64,000 nt of DNA from Luzula sylvatica. Its lineage: Eukaryota; Streptophyta; Magnoliopsida; Poales; Juncaceae. The position numbers and the translations under genes were made by a program. The notes beneath the pieces are model-generated. The model was given only the letters and a program-made list of their open reading frames with translations, was not told the origin of the DNA and did not search any database. Within the stretch, counting starts at the first letter, position 1. Every line of letters begins with the position of its first letter. Shown piece by piece: positions 21,741 through 34,426 of the stretch. Where the stretch lies: the NCBI GenBank assembly GCA_946800325.1, contig OX326956.1, forward strand, positions 71,621,087-71,685,086. Direction: 5' to 3'.

Positions 21741-22499
21741 TTTAAGTATGAATTCATGAATTTAACATGATATCACGAGTCAAAATAAGCAAATCCATAA
21801 TTAGATCTTAATATTATTATTATGTTTTCATAATTCATTTTTTTTTAATTTCAAAGTCGTAAATATTTTTTCTTTTTCTTCTCTAATATGTATTTTTTAG
21901 ACAAAATTGTCACATTTGTAAAAAAAGCCCTTCAAAATTTCTACAATTGTCAATTTTCATCTCAACAAAAAGAAGCTATTCTACTTTTGTTTTACACTTT
22001 TCACATTAGTCCCTCAAAATTCGAAATCACCATTTCTCTCAAAATTTTGACACATGACATTCTATATTACTAGGTTGATCCTTGAACGTTACTGCGAGTC
22101 TATGTATGCTAACAAGTTTTCTTAGATTTTGGTATTATCTTTGATATTTTTGTGCTCTTTTCTTCATTTTATTTTTACTTATTCATTTAAGAAAAAATAT
22201 ATTTGTCCCCTCTAATATCCCATCAATGTATTGATATGTTGACAATATATAATAAAAGCACCAAATGCACTAAATGTTAAATTATTTTAGATAATTAATC
22301 ATAATAGATGCAAACCGTATTAATTATGTAACAAACGGTATTTATTAGGTGGTAAAACATATTGATTAGGTGATAAATCAAATTATAAAAAAATAACTTG
22401 GTTTATTTAATATTTTTATTATATTTAATATAAGACATGATAAATCATATTTATTTTAACAAATTTTTATTATTTTTTTTTTCAATCTTTTTTAAAAGA
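21278..22499. other. AT-rich DNA with a (CT)20 microsatellite
   Basis: The microsatellite is at 21698-21737. Nothing else recognised. Confidence 0.5.
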
Positions 22500-22890
22500 A
22501 AAATATTTTCATTTTCATTTTATAATTTTTTGCGAAATTATTATTTTCATTATTATATTTTTGTTTGTTTTTTACGGTGGTTTTATTCATATGTATCCGT
22601 TTAACACATGTTAAATGTTATATTAATTTAGTCAAAATAACTTCTTTTCCAAATTTATAGATTTAAATTTCATTAATTATAGATGATGGTAGAAAAATAT
22701 TTTCATTTTCATTTTCTAATTTTTTGCGAAATTATTATTTTCATTTTCATTATTATATTTTTGTTTATTTTTTACGGTGGTTTTATTCATATGTATCCGT
22801 TTAACACATGTTAAATGTTATATTAATTTAGTCAAAATAACTTCTTTTCCAAATTTATAGATTTAAATTTCATTAATTATAGATGATGAT
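22500..22890. repeat. ~190-bp tandem duplication
   Basis: 22500-22688 and 22693-22885 are near-identical, both running from 'aaatattttcattttcattt' through 'tttacggtggttttattca' and 'cgtttaacacatgttaaatg' to 'cattaattatagatgatg'. The few differences suggest a fairly recent duplication. No ORF. Confidence 0.8.
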
Positions 22891-24304
22891 AAACAAATTT
22901 GTTAAAAATATTAAATAAATTAATGATGTGTGAAACGGTGAAATTTATTTTACCTTCTTTTTCTATGATAAAAAAATTAAATATTCATAATTTACTATTA
23001 TCATTAATACATAGAACAACACATCGGGAGACATGCATCACCACTGTTCATTTGATTACGTACTCAATATTTCAATTGTTTTTTACCGGTAGATAATGGA
23101 TATATTTGCATAGCACAAACTTGATAAAATAAAAATTTCTTGATATAAGATATAAATTTCTGAGTACACTGATCACGTGGTCAAAACATATACAGACACA
23201 AACATAACTTTTCCACCATATCTTTTCCACGTCCACAAACCAGGCCCTATGCAAGCAACTCTCCCGTTTCCCCACGAGCTCTAAACCCATCTCCATTCTC
23301 GTCTTCATCACTAAACTCTCCTCTTTGTCCTTAGTTCTCCAGCCCTACTCGTAATGAAATTTTCCAGGAACGGCACGGATCCGAGATTTCGAATCGACCA
23401 GAAACTCCGTTTATCCGAGATCTCGAATCGATCTTGCTTCTTCTCGATGAGAAGCCAAGTCTGCAAATCTCGACTGGTCATCTCTTCTACCTCGGAGTTT
23501 GGAGCCAATCTTAGAGTTTTGAAAGAGGAGGAGGAGGAGAGATACATAGAGGGTGTATTCATTGTCATTAGCTTCAACTTCCCAGTCATGCGGTAATTTA
23601 GACACAGGGTTTATGAACTGATGAAGCTTTTTAAAGGTGAAGAGTTATTCTTTATTTTTAATTCTTCCACTTCACTTTTTTAGATTTTTGATTGGGGTAT
23701 TGTTTGATTTGAATTGATCTAAAAAATCAAGGAGGTTAATTTTGTGTTTCAAATATTGATTTAATGTTCGATTTGAGTGAATAAGCAACTATTTTTAACG
23801 GATGAGTGAAATTTTGATGTTTGTTTTATCTTGGACAGGATCGGAAACTCTACAACATTCCATTTACTTTAGACTTTGCTGGAACTCGCTTTTTGTGAAT
23901 TATGTCCATTCTTAAAAACAAATATTATATTGCCTACAAATAATTTATTTTAATTAAATTTTATTTAAGAAACAATGTTCAGACTTTTTTTTAGCACCAT
24001 TGTTGTTTTTATGTTTTTTTTATCGTGATAAATTACATTTTTTGTTTTTTTTTGTCAAAATGAATTTTATTTTTAAAATAAGGAATCAAATTTCATGTTA
24101 ATAATTTATAATTTACTATTAAATATATATTTTTTTTGTATATTTTATAGTGCAACAAACATTGTGGATATAAATATATTATTTTGGGTATCTATATATA
24201 ATATACACCATTTTTAATATCACTATATTGTTTCCAATGTCATTATTTCATTTTCTATACAAATACATTGTTACATTATTAATATTTTTAGGATTAATAC
24301 ATTA
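22891..24304. other. intergenic; one higher-complexity patch
   Basis: Positions 23220-23620 have balanced composition and overlapping short open frames on both strands, like a decayed exon, but I recognise no family in any frame. The rest is AT-rich. Confidence 0.3.
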
Positions 24305-24336
24305 CTAGTGGGTTCCTTGCTCCGCTGCGGAACAAT
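24305..24336 (-). mobile_element. Helitron-like 3' terminus
   Basis: On the minus strand a small hairpin (TCCGC / GCGGA around A) is followed by GCAAGGAACCCA and CTAG, then T. This fits a Helitron 3' end, although the stem is short. The body would extend to the right into the AT-rich DNA up to about 25.3 kb; its other end was not found. Confidence 0.4.
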
Positions 24337-24979
24337 ATTTTTTGTATATATAATTTTTTGAAATTATTTTTTTCTAGAATATAAAATAAATAAGATTTGA
24401 CATAACGTTTTTTTATTTATTTTAAAGAAAATATTTGCAAGAGCTTAAATTGATGATATAGATTTAGGATTTATATAATAAAAAACATATATGAATGAAA
24501 GAAAATATAAACTACACAAACAAAATAAAGATATAAATACAACATTTATTTCTTATTTCTTTCCTTTAATTTTTAATATTTTTAGAAAATCATGTGATCT
24601 TGAATTGATGACATACGCTATTATTATTAATTTGAAAGTATAATTATCAAATTTAATATGATATTAAATTGTTTTTAATTGTGTTTTTTTTAGTTTTGAT
24701 ATTATACTTTTCCAAAAATAATAATAGTAATGGAAGTGTATTCTTTAAGATGCATGTTTAACATATCACATGCTTAAAACTACATTTGCTAAAAATTGAA
24801 AAATATTTGAACCTAAAAATATGACTCGTTACACAATTTGCTACAGAAGAAAGATACAAAAAAAAAATGAAAACAAAATATAGGAACGTGTCAACATGGC
24901 ATCCATCATTCGACTCTAAAAAAAGTAATACTAATAAAAAAAAATAATATAATATTTTACCTTTTTAATTTTTTTATAA

Positions 24980-25135
24980 AAAAAAATAATTTTTTTTTTT
25001 AAGAAAATGTTTGGAAGATTGTAGCAAAAAATAATTTGAGAAAATGTTTTCAAGATTATAAAAAATTATTTCAGAAAATGTTTAGAAAATTATAAAAAAT
25101 TATTTCTTAAATTATAGCAAAAATAATTTTGATTA
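24980..25135. repeat. short tandem repeats, ~40-bp unit
   Basis: Four diverged units follow the plan 'aaaatgttt-(g/t)(g/c)aagatt(g/a)ta-(g)aaaaaattattt'. No function suggested. Confidence 0.55.
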
Positions 25136-25339
25136 ATATCATTGTGCCAAAAAATAGTTTTCAAATTATAACAATTGATTAATAAGATTTTTGAAAAAAA
25201 AGTATTGTGTATATGTTGGAGTCATCAATCAATAAATTATGTGAAATATAACATATTGATTAAAATATGTGTTTTTTTGGAGGGCTCAATCATTTCTTAT
25301 TTTAAAACACCTCAAACATTAAAAATAAAACATGTTATA

Positions 25340-25403
25340 AACGGGTTTTGAACCCAGGTGAGCAACAACTTGAGCATTAGCTCTTACCATCCAGACTATA
25401 CAA
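25340..25403 (-). ncRNA. tRNA-like unit 1 of 3 (SINE or tRNA pseudogene)
   Basis: Minus strand: A-box-like TAGTCTGGATGGTAAG (ending near 25401) and B-box-like GGGTTCAAAACCC (25344-25356), spaced like an internal RNA polymerase III promoter. A cloverleaf cannot be completed by eye. Likely a SINE head rather than a working tRNA. Confidence 0.45.
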
Positions 25404-25479
25404 TTTATGTGATTTAGTATTATTTATTGTATTTATCTTAGGAGACGCTGGAAATTATTATGGGCAAAAAATTGAGCTC

Positions 25480-25545
25480 TCGCAGGATTGAACTTGAAAC
25501 CTCAAGTATGAGGGCATGAAGGCTTTACCGGCTGAGCTAGTGAGA
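25480..25545 (-). ncRNA. tRNA-like unit 2 of 3 (SINE or tRNA pseudogene)
   Basis: Minus strand: A-box-like TAGCTCAGCCGGTAAAG (to about 25539) and B-box-like GGTTTCAAGTTCAATCC (25485-25501). Same orientation as its neighbours and about 145 bp from the previous unit. Confidence 0.45.
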
Positions 25546-25635
25546 TTTTGTGATAGAGAATTGTCTTTATTTTATTAATACATGACTTACATGGTAATAT
25601 AATACTAAAAACATTAAAACAATCAAAATATTGTT

Positions 25636-25705
25636 GGAAGCGGGTTTCGAACCCTGGTCGCCAACATCACGCGCGCAGGACCTTGCCATCTGAGCTATCA
25701 TCAAC
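25636..25705 (-). ncRNA. tRNA-like unit 3 of 3 (SINE or tRNA pseudogene)
   Basis: Minus strand: A-box-like TAGCTCAGATGGCAAGG (to about 25697) and a perfect B-box-like GGGTTCGAAACCC (25642-25654). The best-preserved of the three; its B-box matches the tRNA consensus GGTTCGAANCC. No acceptor-stem pairing was found, so a functional tRNA is unlikely. Confidence 0.5.
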
Positions 25706-27070
25706 ATATGTTTGCAATTATATTTTTAACATCTTATTTATGTAGGACACGTGTCAAAAATCTGTGCAATTCATTAAACTTTAAAGTATATGATAATATG
25801 AATAATTTGTGGTCTCATTATTCAAATATTAACTATGTTACATTGGTATCCACCGTGATATCGTTGACTATTATTTTTTTTTATAAAACATGAAATAAAC
25901 AAAAATAAAAATAAAAATCATAATTTTTACATTTATATAGATATTGTTGACTATTATTTTTATTTTATTATTGCATTAAACTCAGAAATTATTTCAATTT
26001 ATATCAATCACTTTTCAACACGTTCACAGAAATAAAGTTTTTATAAATACTTTTGATTATATAATTTTTATTCAATTTTATGTTTTTAAAATTTACAATA
26101 TTAAAATTACTTCCGGATAATTTAAAATTTTCTAAAATTCCTGCATAAACTTCAAATGTTATATATATAATATCTATTTAATTTTAAATACTCTTTGAAT
26201 TAATTTTGGTAATTAATTTCTAATAAAATGGTGAATATCTTATTTTCAATCCTCACAACATTGCATTTATGGTCACATAAGATGAAGCCACATTTGATCT
26301 TTATCAGTGAGAAATCTTTATGTTTTATTTTACATACTCTTTTTAACAGACCAATAATTAACACGTCTCTCGTACCCTCGATGTTCACCCAGTTAGACCA
26401 AAAATTGCTCAAAGACCAAATTTCTCCCTTGCTGAATGACAGTGTTATTTTTTTTGTTGTCGCAGTCGCAGGGAGATTATAATTATAATTTATAATATGA
26501 AGAAAAAAAATGCATAATTACATTCTTATCCTTTACATTAAATTATGAATGACCGGCTGAACACATATTTCGAAACATATTCACAAGCTGATTCAGTTCA
26601 GTCTATTTTCACATTTAATTGAGATTGTAGGATTCTTGGTGTATCGAAGAAATCCTCCTCTTTTTATTATGTAGATATGAGCTTTAAATTTCAAGGTAGA
26701 ATATTCAATTTGATTCATCCATCTTAAAATCACGTCGAGCAATCTGTGCAGTATGAGAAAGATCACAGTAATAATGCGGAATGCAACTCACTTGTCTTTT
26801 AAAATAAATGCAACTTCCATTTTGTTATGAATTGGTGTGTATTTCAAGTTTATACGAAAAATAACTAACCTCAGAAGTTAATTTAGAAAGTAACATAAAC
26901 GGAGTCTGGGACTCCGCCAATATTCAATTAAACTGGATTACCAACTTTTACATGTTAATAGTTCATTAAAAGTTAAAGTTAGTTAATCGAGAGAATTATT
27001 CTTCCTTTAAAGAGTGGTTGTTTTTGAACTCTCACAGTGAGTCACCTAATTTTTTACTTTCTATCACAAA
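25706..27070. other. AT-rich intergenic DNA
   Basis: A perfect 7-bp hairpin, CGGAGTC-TGG-GACTCCG, lies near 26900. No gene supported. Confidence 0.4.
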
Positions 27071-28390
27071 CTAGGAGATTACCCGCGCTTCGCGGCGGTT
27101 TTGTTTCTTTTGATTTACCATACACATAATATATAGTTATGATTTATCGGAATCAAATATAAGACTTTATAAAAATAAATATCATATTGATTAACAAAGT
27201 TTGATTATGACAAAATTATTATATTATTTTTGAATATGACACATTGCAATTATTTATTTAGTATTTTAATACAACATATACAAAAAAGAATATCCGTCAC
27301 TATAAAATAATAAAACAACATGCGTGGACATAAAGAAAAATCAAAACCATATGATACTCTAAATTTTCATATCTAAAATTAATAATAGTAACATTGTTAA
27401 AGTTTAAATAAATTATTTGTGTCTGATAATTTTTATGTTTCATGCTTATTATTGAAAAATATTATATAAGTTAAAGAAATTATTTGTGTTTAGTAAATAA
27501 ATATATTTCATTATTTCTTTTAGAGATTAACATGAAAATATTTTAAGTAAAAACGCAAATATAACATAATTGTTTTGAAAATAATAATAATAATTAGGAT
27601 GCGCAATTCTTTTCAATTACATGTCTGAAAATAATAATAATTAGGATTATAAGTCATTAATGTAATTATATTTTTTATATTTTTTTTTACATAATTGTTT
27701 TAATAATTTTATGTTAGAGAAAAGTATTGAATATATAATAATAGCATACTTAATAGTATGTGCAATTTTTATCAATTATAGTTTTAAAAATAATAATTAT
27801 TTGGCTTACAAGTCATTAATGTAATTATACTTATTTTTATATTTTTTTTACATAATTATTTTCATAATTTTAAGTTAGAGAAAAATATTAAATATATGAT
27901 AATATGGATCTCAAAATAAAGATAAAATTCAAGCAAATAGATTTCTTAATTTTTTTATTTTATATTATGAAAATAAGAACAATATTTGATGTATTTATGA
28001 TATTATATATTAATTTATTAATGTTAGATATTTAAACTTTTCACATTCTATTTGTATTCACAATTGATCATGTAACATATTATGAAAAAATTCAAAATCA
28101 AATACAATTGGTTCAACATGAACCTAACAAATAATATTTTGACACATCATCGGTGTAAGGTGACGTGGCCTTCTAAAATTCCTTAAAAGTATGTGTAAAA
28201 TAAGGGACACATAAATATCTACAAATAAAACATAATCACACAAAATCAAAAATTAATCTATGGTTCATATATTGCCACATATCAAAATCTAATGGTTGAA
28301 ATAATTGTGATGATGTGGCATGAGTTGTGATGATGTGGCATGAGGAAATTGCATAAAAATGGGTCCAAAATAAGGGGGTTTGTAATATTA
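27071..28390 (-). mobile_element. non-autonomous Helitron-like element
   Basis: The 3' terminus is on the minus strand at 27071: hairpin CCGCGAAGCGCGG, then GTAATCTC and CTAG followed by T. The body is collinear in part with window positions 1-555, and has an internal tandem duplication of about 175 bp (27560-27900, sharing 'cttacaagtcattaatgtaa'). The 5' end is placed at about 28390 only because sequence type changes there ('aataagggggtttgtaata'); this end is uncertain. No Rep/helicase coding sequence. Confidence 0.5.
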
Positions 28391-29500
28391 ATATTTATAT
28401 AATTTTCATATTTATTTTATGATTTGATTATATCCATTAATTTATATCATGTTTTACCACACATATTAATATTTATTTTATGATTTCATATTTATATCCA
28501 TTAATTTATATCCATTAATTTCTATCACACATATTAATATTTATATAATTTTCATATTTATTTTATGATTTGATTATATCCATTAATTTATATCATGTTT
28601 TACCCATTTAACCATTTAATAATTTATTTTGTGATATTTATATCATGTTCTACCTTAATTATATTAATATTTATATCATGTTTTCATATTTATTTTATGA
28701 TTTCATATTTATTTTGTGATTTGATATTCATTAATTTCTATCATGCATTACATTTTATGATTTGATTATATCCATTAATTTATATCATGTATCCATTGAT
28801 TTATATCATGTTTTAGCCATTTAACAATTTAATAATTTATTTTATGATCTTTATATCATGTTCTACCTTAATTATGTTAGTATTTATATCATGTTTTCAT
28901 ATATATTTTATGATTTCATATTTATTTTGTGATTTGATATTCATTAATTTATATCATGCTTTACGCATTTAATATTTTTTTCATATTTGTTTTGTGATAT
29001 TCATTAATTTATTTTATGATATGATTTCATATTTATTTTGTGATTTCATTAATTTATATCATGCTTTACGCATTTAATAATTTTCATATTTTTTGTGATA
29101 TTCATTAATTTATTTTATGATATTATATCAAATTACACATTTAATAATTTTCATATTGATTTTATGATATTTTTTCTGTAAACATAACAAATAACAATTA
29201 ATAAGTGAATACACAATCTTTTATATAATACAAACAATTACATTAAAAATCCCACATTGAGCCACCTCATCTCTTTGACTTTCTATCACACATTATATAA
29301 TTTCCATATTTATTTTATGATTTGATTATATCCATTAATTTATATCAGGTCTAACCCATTTAACCATTTAAGAATTTATTTTATGATCTTTATATCATGT
29401 TCTACCTTAATTATATTAATATTTATACCATGTTTTTATATTTAATGTATGATTTCATATTTATTTTGTGATTTGATATTCATTAATTAAACTTAGTTTG
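28384..29500. repeat. AT-rich higher-order tandem array
   Basis: Made of shuffled blocks such as 'catatttattttatgattt', 'ccattaatttatatcatg', 'taccatttaaccatttaa' and 'catgttctaccttaattat', repeated five or more times in larger units of 100-250 bp. The segment 28984-29258 is repeated at 39884-40144, where it ends in a Helitron-like terminus; here that terminus is replaced by 'cccacattgagccacctc'. Confidence 0.7.
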
Positions 29501-29525
29501 CTTATTAATTTTCATGTGGTATAAC

Positions 29526-29670
29526 TAGGGGTGTTAACGGTTCGGTGGTCATATCAGATCCATATCCATATCCGAAAATTATCCAGATTCAGATAAGATT
29601 CGGATATAGTTGAATACATATACAAATACGATTTTTTTGAATATTACAACAAATACTATGTTATGATAAC

Positions 29671-29708
<38 letters not shown>

Positions 29709-30071
29709 GAAATACACAAACATTATGTATGATTTTACGATTGTTATTTTAAATTATTTACAAATAATTAATTTATATATGATTTTACAATTAGTATCAA
29801 ATAAAATACATAAAATCATATATAATATACGGATTCGGAATCGGATTCGGATCCCGATCCGAATACTTGAATCCCGTTATGAGTATCCGGATCCAAAACA
29901 CGAATCCAGTCCCGACACAAAAAACGAATATTGAATCCAGTTCCGAATTCAAAAATTAATAATCATATTCATATCCGAATCCACTCGAATCAAAATATTT
30001 TTTTCAATTCGGATATTTTTTCGAATACGTTCGGGTCAGTTCTAGTAATATCCACACCAATGACAACCCTA
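29526..30071. mobile_element. hAT-like non-autonomous element, diverged
   Basis: Left end TAGGGGTGTTAACGG resembles the 6490 element; right end is TGACAACCCTA. Flanks GGTATAAC (29518-29525) and GATATAAC (30072-30079) match in 7 of 8 positions. Interior arms carry scattered ATCCG / CGGAT motifs in both directions, and a (TA)16 tract sits at 29674-29705. More decayed than the 6490 copy. Length is 546 bp. Confidence 0.65.
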
Positions 30072-30079
30072 GATATAAC

Positions 30080-30875
30080 GGGCAGTGTTTTCACGAGGGC
30101 CATTATTGTTGACTCTTTTAAATTTATTATCGACTAGAAATTCTTTTGTACGTTATAAATAAGGCTCGGGGATCAAGATTAAGGACGTTCTCTGAGACGG
30201 AAGCAGTGATAGAGGGAAAACCAATAAAAAGGAAGAAAATATTTTTCTCTCAAAATTTAATATAACTTATTAAGCACGTCATTATTTCACAAGATATTTC
30301 TGTGGAAAAGTACGTGTGGAGCAGTACGGACAATTTTACTGAAAGTCAATGTTTTGTCAAAATAAAGCTGTTATTATACAAATGGTTATGAGAAATTAAT
30401 ATCGAAAAAATGTAATTTGAACAACGACTCTACATAAAATGTACGGTATAAATACGATTTCAGATCTAAAAGTCGCAAGCACGTAATGTATGTTCTTTTC
30501 CATGGAAGACCTAGTCAAAATGCTAGATTTCCATGAGATATCATCAGATAATGTGATGATGGAATAATTAAAAATGTGATGATGGAAAACAAATCTCTTT
30601 CACACGGGTAAATTGTTTTGTATGGTTGATCATTTGCTGTGAAATGTTGGATCTTAGAAATTGATCACATGTCAATGGTCTCGTAGTCTCGTTGGTTGAC
30701 TATTAGACACAAAAAAACATATGTTTTGATAGATTATGAATTCGATTATTATTGACATTAATGAATAGAGTACAAATGAGCCGTCTGCATTTATTATAAA
30801 AAAAAATAAAAAATTGGCCACATAATCTTATCATGTTATGTGTAGCTAAAATTAACGGAGACTCTCACGTATTTA
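30080..30875. other. intergenic, nothing recognised
   Basis: No ORF or repeat supported. A TATA-like GTTATAAATAAGG at about 30152 has no gene behind it. Confidence 0.35.
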
Positions 30876-30879
30876 TTTA

Positions 30880-31255
30880 TGAAAAAATTTCAAAATCCTT
30901 ATATTTTTTAGTATCGTAAAAAATGTCCTTATTTTTTGGATACTCATAAAAAATTCCGCTAACCAATTTTCTGTTTTCAAATATTTTCTTATAGGAGTTA
31001 AATTTAACTTTGGACGGTGTTAAATATTTTTTGAAGAATATTTTTCGTTATTTTTTTATAAAGTTCAGAAAAATTCTTAAATATTTTTTAACATATAATA
31101 ATTTCAAAAATAATATATTATATGTCATAGTTTTATGATTTTCATATTCATTTATTATTTTTTCACAAAAAACTAAAAGTAAATAATCTTAAAATAAACA
31201 CCAATATTAAAAAAAACTCTTTGAAAATATTTAAAATCTAAATTAAAATTTCAGT
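30880..31255. mobile_element. left half of a decayed Mutator-like MITE
   Basis: Collinear with 41345-41700 of the intact MITE at 41340-42214: shared blocks include 'ttttcaaatat', 'tataggagttaaat' / 'tataggggttaaat', 'gga(c/t)ggtgttaaat' and 'aacatataat(a/g)atttca'. The right half is missing, and the match stops near the stop codon of the GDSL gene (31262), so the fragment probably supplies that gene's 3' untranslated region and polyadenylation signals. Confidence 0.6.
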
Positions 31256-31261
31256 AAACTA

Positions 31262-32921
31262 TTACATAACGGCGGCCATATTATTGGCAACACTCAATAT
31301 TGGCGGCTCGGCATAAGGACCATTGAGCCAACTATATGCAATGATTTTGTAGGCATTTTCAGTTAAGTGAATTCCATCCCAATTAACATAATGTGAGGGA
31401 TTTTTGCAAGCACTAACGTTTCGCATAGCACAAGTTTTCGTTCCGTTGTAATTGTATTCATTTTCTCCTTTTCCACAACAAGCCCGTAACGGGTTCTCGC
31501 TAAATCCTGAAACAGAAAAGAAATAAATTTAGAGCATTGTTATAGTATCGAATTTTTCTATGTTCTGTCGGATGAAAAACCTCTTTCAATATATAATCTT
31601 ACCAAAGTTCTTCGGGGACTTGATAAATTCAATGACGGGGGAATAAAAATCAGCATAAATGAGAGTTGCATGAGGATATTTCTCTCGCAGCCGTGTTATT
31701 GCCTTTAAAAGTCGTGAATTGTGGAGAATCGATAGCTCGTTGAGATCCTTCAGACATCCTGTTTGTGGTTCGTAGTCTTCTTTGGGTCTGCTTGTGTTTT
31801 GTGCTAGATTTGATGGTGAGCAACCATCAGGCCACATGCCCGGTACCACGATATTCACTATGCCTTGCTTGATTAGTCTCTGTGCAACATATCAGAATGC
31901 ACAAATCACAAATTAAAGAAATAACGAGCTCAAAATTAACTTTTTTCAGAACGAAATAAAAGGACGAAGCTTAATTACCTCAGTAGCATTTGAAATTGAT
32001 TTGATGATTTTACTAACATAGCCTCTCAGTTGTGCGACACTCTTTCCCGCAGAGATCATGAAGGTGTAGTCATTCGCTCCAAACTCTCCGACAAAAAATA
32101 ACGATGTACTAAAATACTCCTTGCACGCTACGAAATACAAATCATAAAAACTGTGATACTTAGAATCATGTAAATATATACAAATTACTGATGTGATTGA
32201 TAAAAGTTGTATTACATACTTTGAGCAGTGTCACAAAGAGATGTCCTCAAAGCTTCAAACCAGCCGATCTGGACATCAAGGGAGCTATTCTGCATATATG
32301 GACATGATAAGTTATTTTTATCGAAAAACGCAATATCCAATGCTGTTGTGCCCGAAACGGCAAAGTTTGCTCCTTGTATGAAACTCCCGTTGTGCGATAA
32401 GTAAGGCGGGACGAATGGAAGGCCTAATTCTTGAGCTAAAATTAAATACCACACAAAAGAAAAAAAAATTGTAAAGAACAAATAAGCAAATTATAATACG
32501 GGTGAAATTTGAAACAGCATTACTGATTTTTATTTTGCACTAGAAAGTAGAAACACAAATATTTGCAACAAACTAAGGCAGAATGAAATTCTTTTTTTGC
32601 AAAATCACATAAAATTAGATCCAAACAAATTTGAATAAATATATTACCTATGAAATCAATGACCAATCTTCCGTTGGAACAACGACCAGTCGGCTGGCTG
32701 AAATAGGTCATGCCATAAGGGGGTAAGTCCGTATAAAGGATGATTTTTGCTTGAGCTACTGAGTTACCAGTATCAGTATATGAGTCCCCAAAGCTAAATA
32801 TTGAAGTATAACTTGGCACGATTGAGACTGCATTGCTAAAGTATGAGATGAGGAGCAAGAAGAGCAGAGTAGCCAACCTCATTTGTACGAATGGTTTGAG
32901 AACTAATGGAGACACTGCCAT
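31262..32921 (-). CDS. GDSL/SGNH-type esterase/lipase, five exons
   Basis: Predicted exons: 32648-32921, 32220-32435, 31979-32127, 31603-31879 and 31262-31506 (1161 nt, 386 aa), all GT-AG and in phase, the five-exon plan common for plant GDSL genes. A hydrophobic signal sequence (roughly residues 14-32, [18 protein letters not shown]) predicts secretion. Catalytic blocks are all present: block [11 protein letters not shown] with nucleophile Ser47; a block II Gly in [10 protein letters not shown]; block III GANDY with Asn182; block V WDGIHLT with Asp349 and His352. These enzymes hydrolyse ester bonds of lipids, acylated sugars or specialised metabolites in the apoplast or vacuole. The [10 protein letters not shown]...GLPFVPPYL pattern is like the acetylajmalan-esterase/At1g28580-type clade; the real substrate cannot be read from sequence. 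A second in-frame Met at residue 14 is an alternative start, also just before the signal. No lesion is visible, so the gene appears intact. Confidence 0.9.
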
Positions 32922-33899
32922 TTAATTTCTCTGAAAGGCATCCTATATTAATGGAGAAACTCAGAATCTTTTTCAACCCTGTATATTTTATTCAGTATTG
33001 CCATATTGACTTCGTACTTGTAAAATATTTTTGTATTAATTGTAGACGACTTCCTGTACTTTATGGTTGAAGAATATCGTGGAGAAAGATTGAGACGCAT
33101 AATGGACACATGAAACACGATATTTCGGAATCATGTGTATTATCGTATGGTTCTGATTCTTCTAAAAGATGGAATTGGACTAAAATGGACTCGCAAATCG
33201 GTCTTACTCGGATCAAATTCAGTTGATTCGATCAAAAAGTCAGATTTTTGATTAAAAAATGTTATAAAATAAAAATATTTATATAAAATATTTTTAAAAT
33301 TGACAAACCTTATAAGATAACAAATTAAATTAATACAATCCAAATGGATACTGACAGAAATACATGAATAATAGGCAAAAAGAAAACAATGAATATAAAA
33401 TTTATATGAGTAACCAATGAACTCATTAACAACAATAAAATTTATATTGTGTTGAGTGCGTAACATAATATACCGTAGGTCATTAATTCAATTATCATTG
33501 ATATCGAATAATAGACGGAAAACAAATAACATGCCCCCATTTAATCATTTTTTATGTATGAATAACTAACAGAAAGAACGCACAATTGCACGCGTGTACA
33601 AATATTTTCCCCTCGCAGTTGCACATGACTTGATGTCTTTTCTTTAAAAAAAAATTCAAAAAAAAAAAAATATTCCAAATATTCTAATAGTCATATTATT
33701 TTACATGTATTAAATAGTTCATATCTTATTGTGATTTGTATTGATGTTATTCAAATATTTGATATGACAAAATTTTTTTTATGAAAACATAGTAAAATCA
33801 AGTTAACTCACATATTTAAACCATCGAAATATAAACCCTGTTAAAACATTAAATATCATTAAATATCATGTATACTCTTTTTAAAATGAGGGTACATAT
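32922..33899. other. GDSL gene upstream region
   Basis: Should hold the promoter on the minus strand; only weak TATA-like sequences are seen (e.g. complement of 'ctatattaa' at about 32942). Otherwise AT-rich without genes. Confidence 0.35.
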
Positions 33900-34230
33900 T
33901 GTTGATATATGAATTCAATTATGAATTCGAATATAGTTTCCAATATCGCTCAAATAATAAACTCTTATAACATACTTATTGATTCTTATAACATAATTAA
34001 TTACTGATATTTTTGAATGTGTAATTTACTTAACATCTCATTCTTATTTATAGACTCACTAATCTTACGCTACAAGTTACCTTAAATTATTAGCTCAAAT
34101 TGGCTTCTTAAATTGTTCCCATAAATTACTTTCTCCTTAAATTACTTCCCAAATTAATTGGTTCTTAAATTACTCCCTAAATTACTTGGGCTTAACGAAA
34201 TTAATCATTGATATTTAATTTCAAAAAGTC
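33900..34230 (-). mobile_element. possible inverted copy of the 37.55-kb copia LTR
   Basis: The reverse complement shares, in order, 'gccca(a)gtaattta(g)gga', 'taatttaaggagaaagtaatt', 'cttgtag(c/t)g(t/c)aagattagt', 'ttataagag(t/c)tta' and 'gaattcataattgaattc' with the LTR at 37552-37884, and ends TGTTG like it. Its orientation is opposite to the pol remnant between them. Diverged; homology judged by eye. Confidence 0.4.
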
Positions 34231-34426
34231 TATGTAGCAAGAAATTATATGCCGAATTGATCCCGAAGTGTGAGGTGGACATGAATTCACATAATTACAT
34301 ATCCACGTCATTAAATCAAGTCTAAGTCTTTGTGGAAAATACTTCACCTTCTCACCAGACTCATGCTCTCTACTAGATTCAGGAAGGATTTATATGATAT
34401 TTGGTCTTTCCACTTTCGCTCTCGAT

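Noticed and set aside
23311..23605. Overlapping short frames on both strands as a small gene
   Set aside because: No family recognised, no consistent splice sites; kept only as a higher-complexity patch.
25340..25705. Functional tRNA genes
   Set aside because: Internal boxes are present but acceptor stems and anticodon arms cannot be formed.
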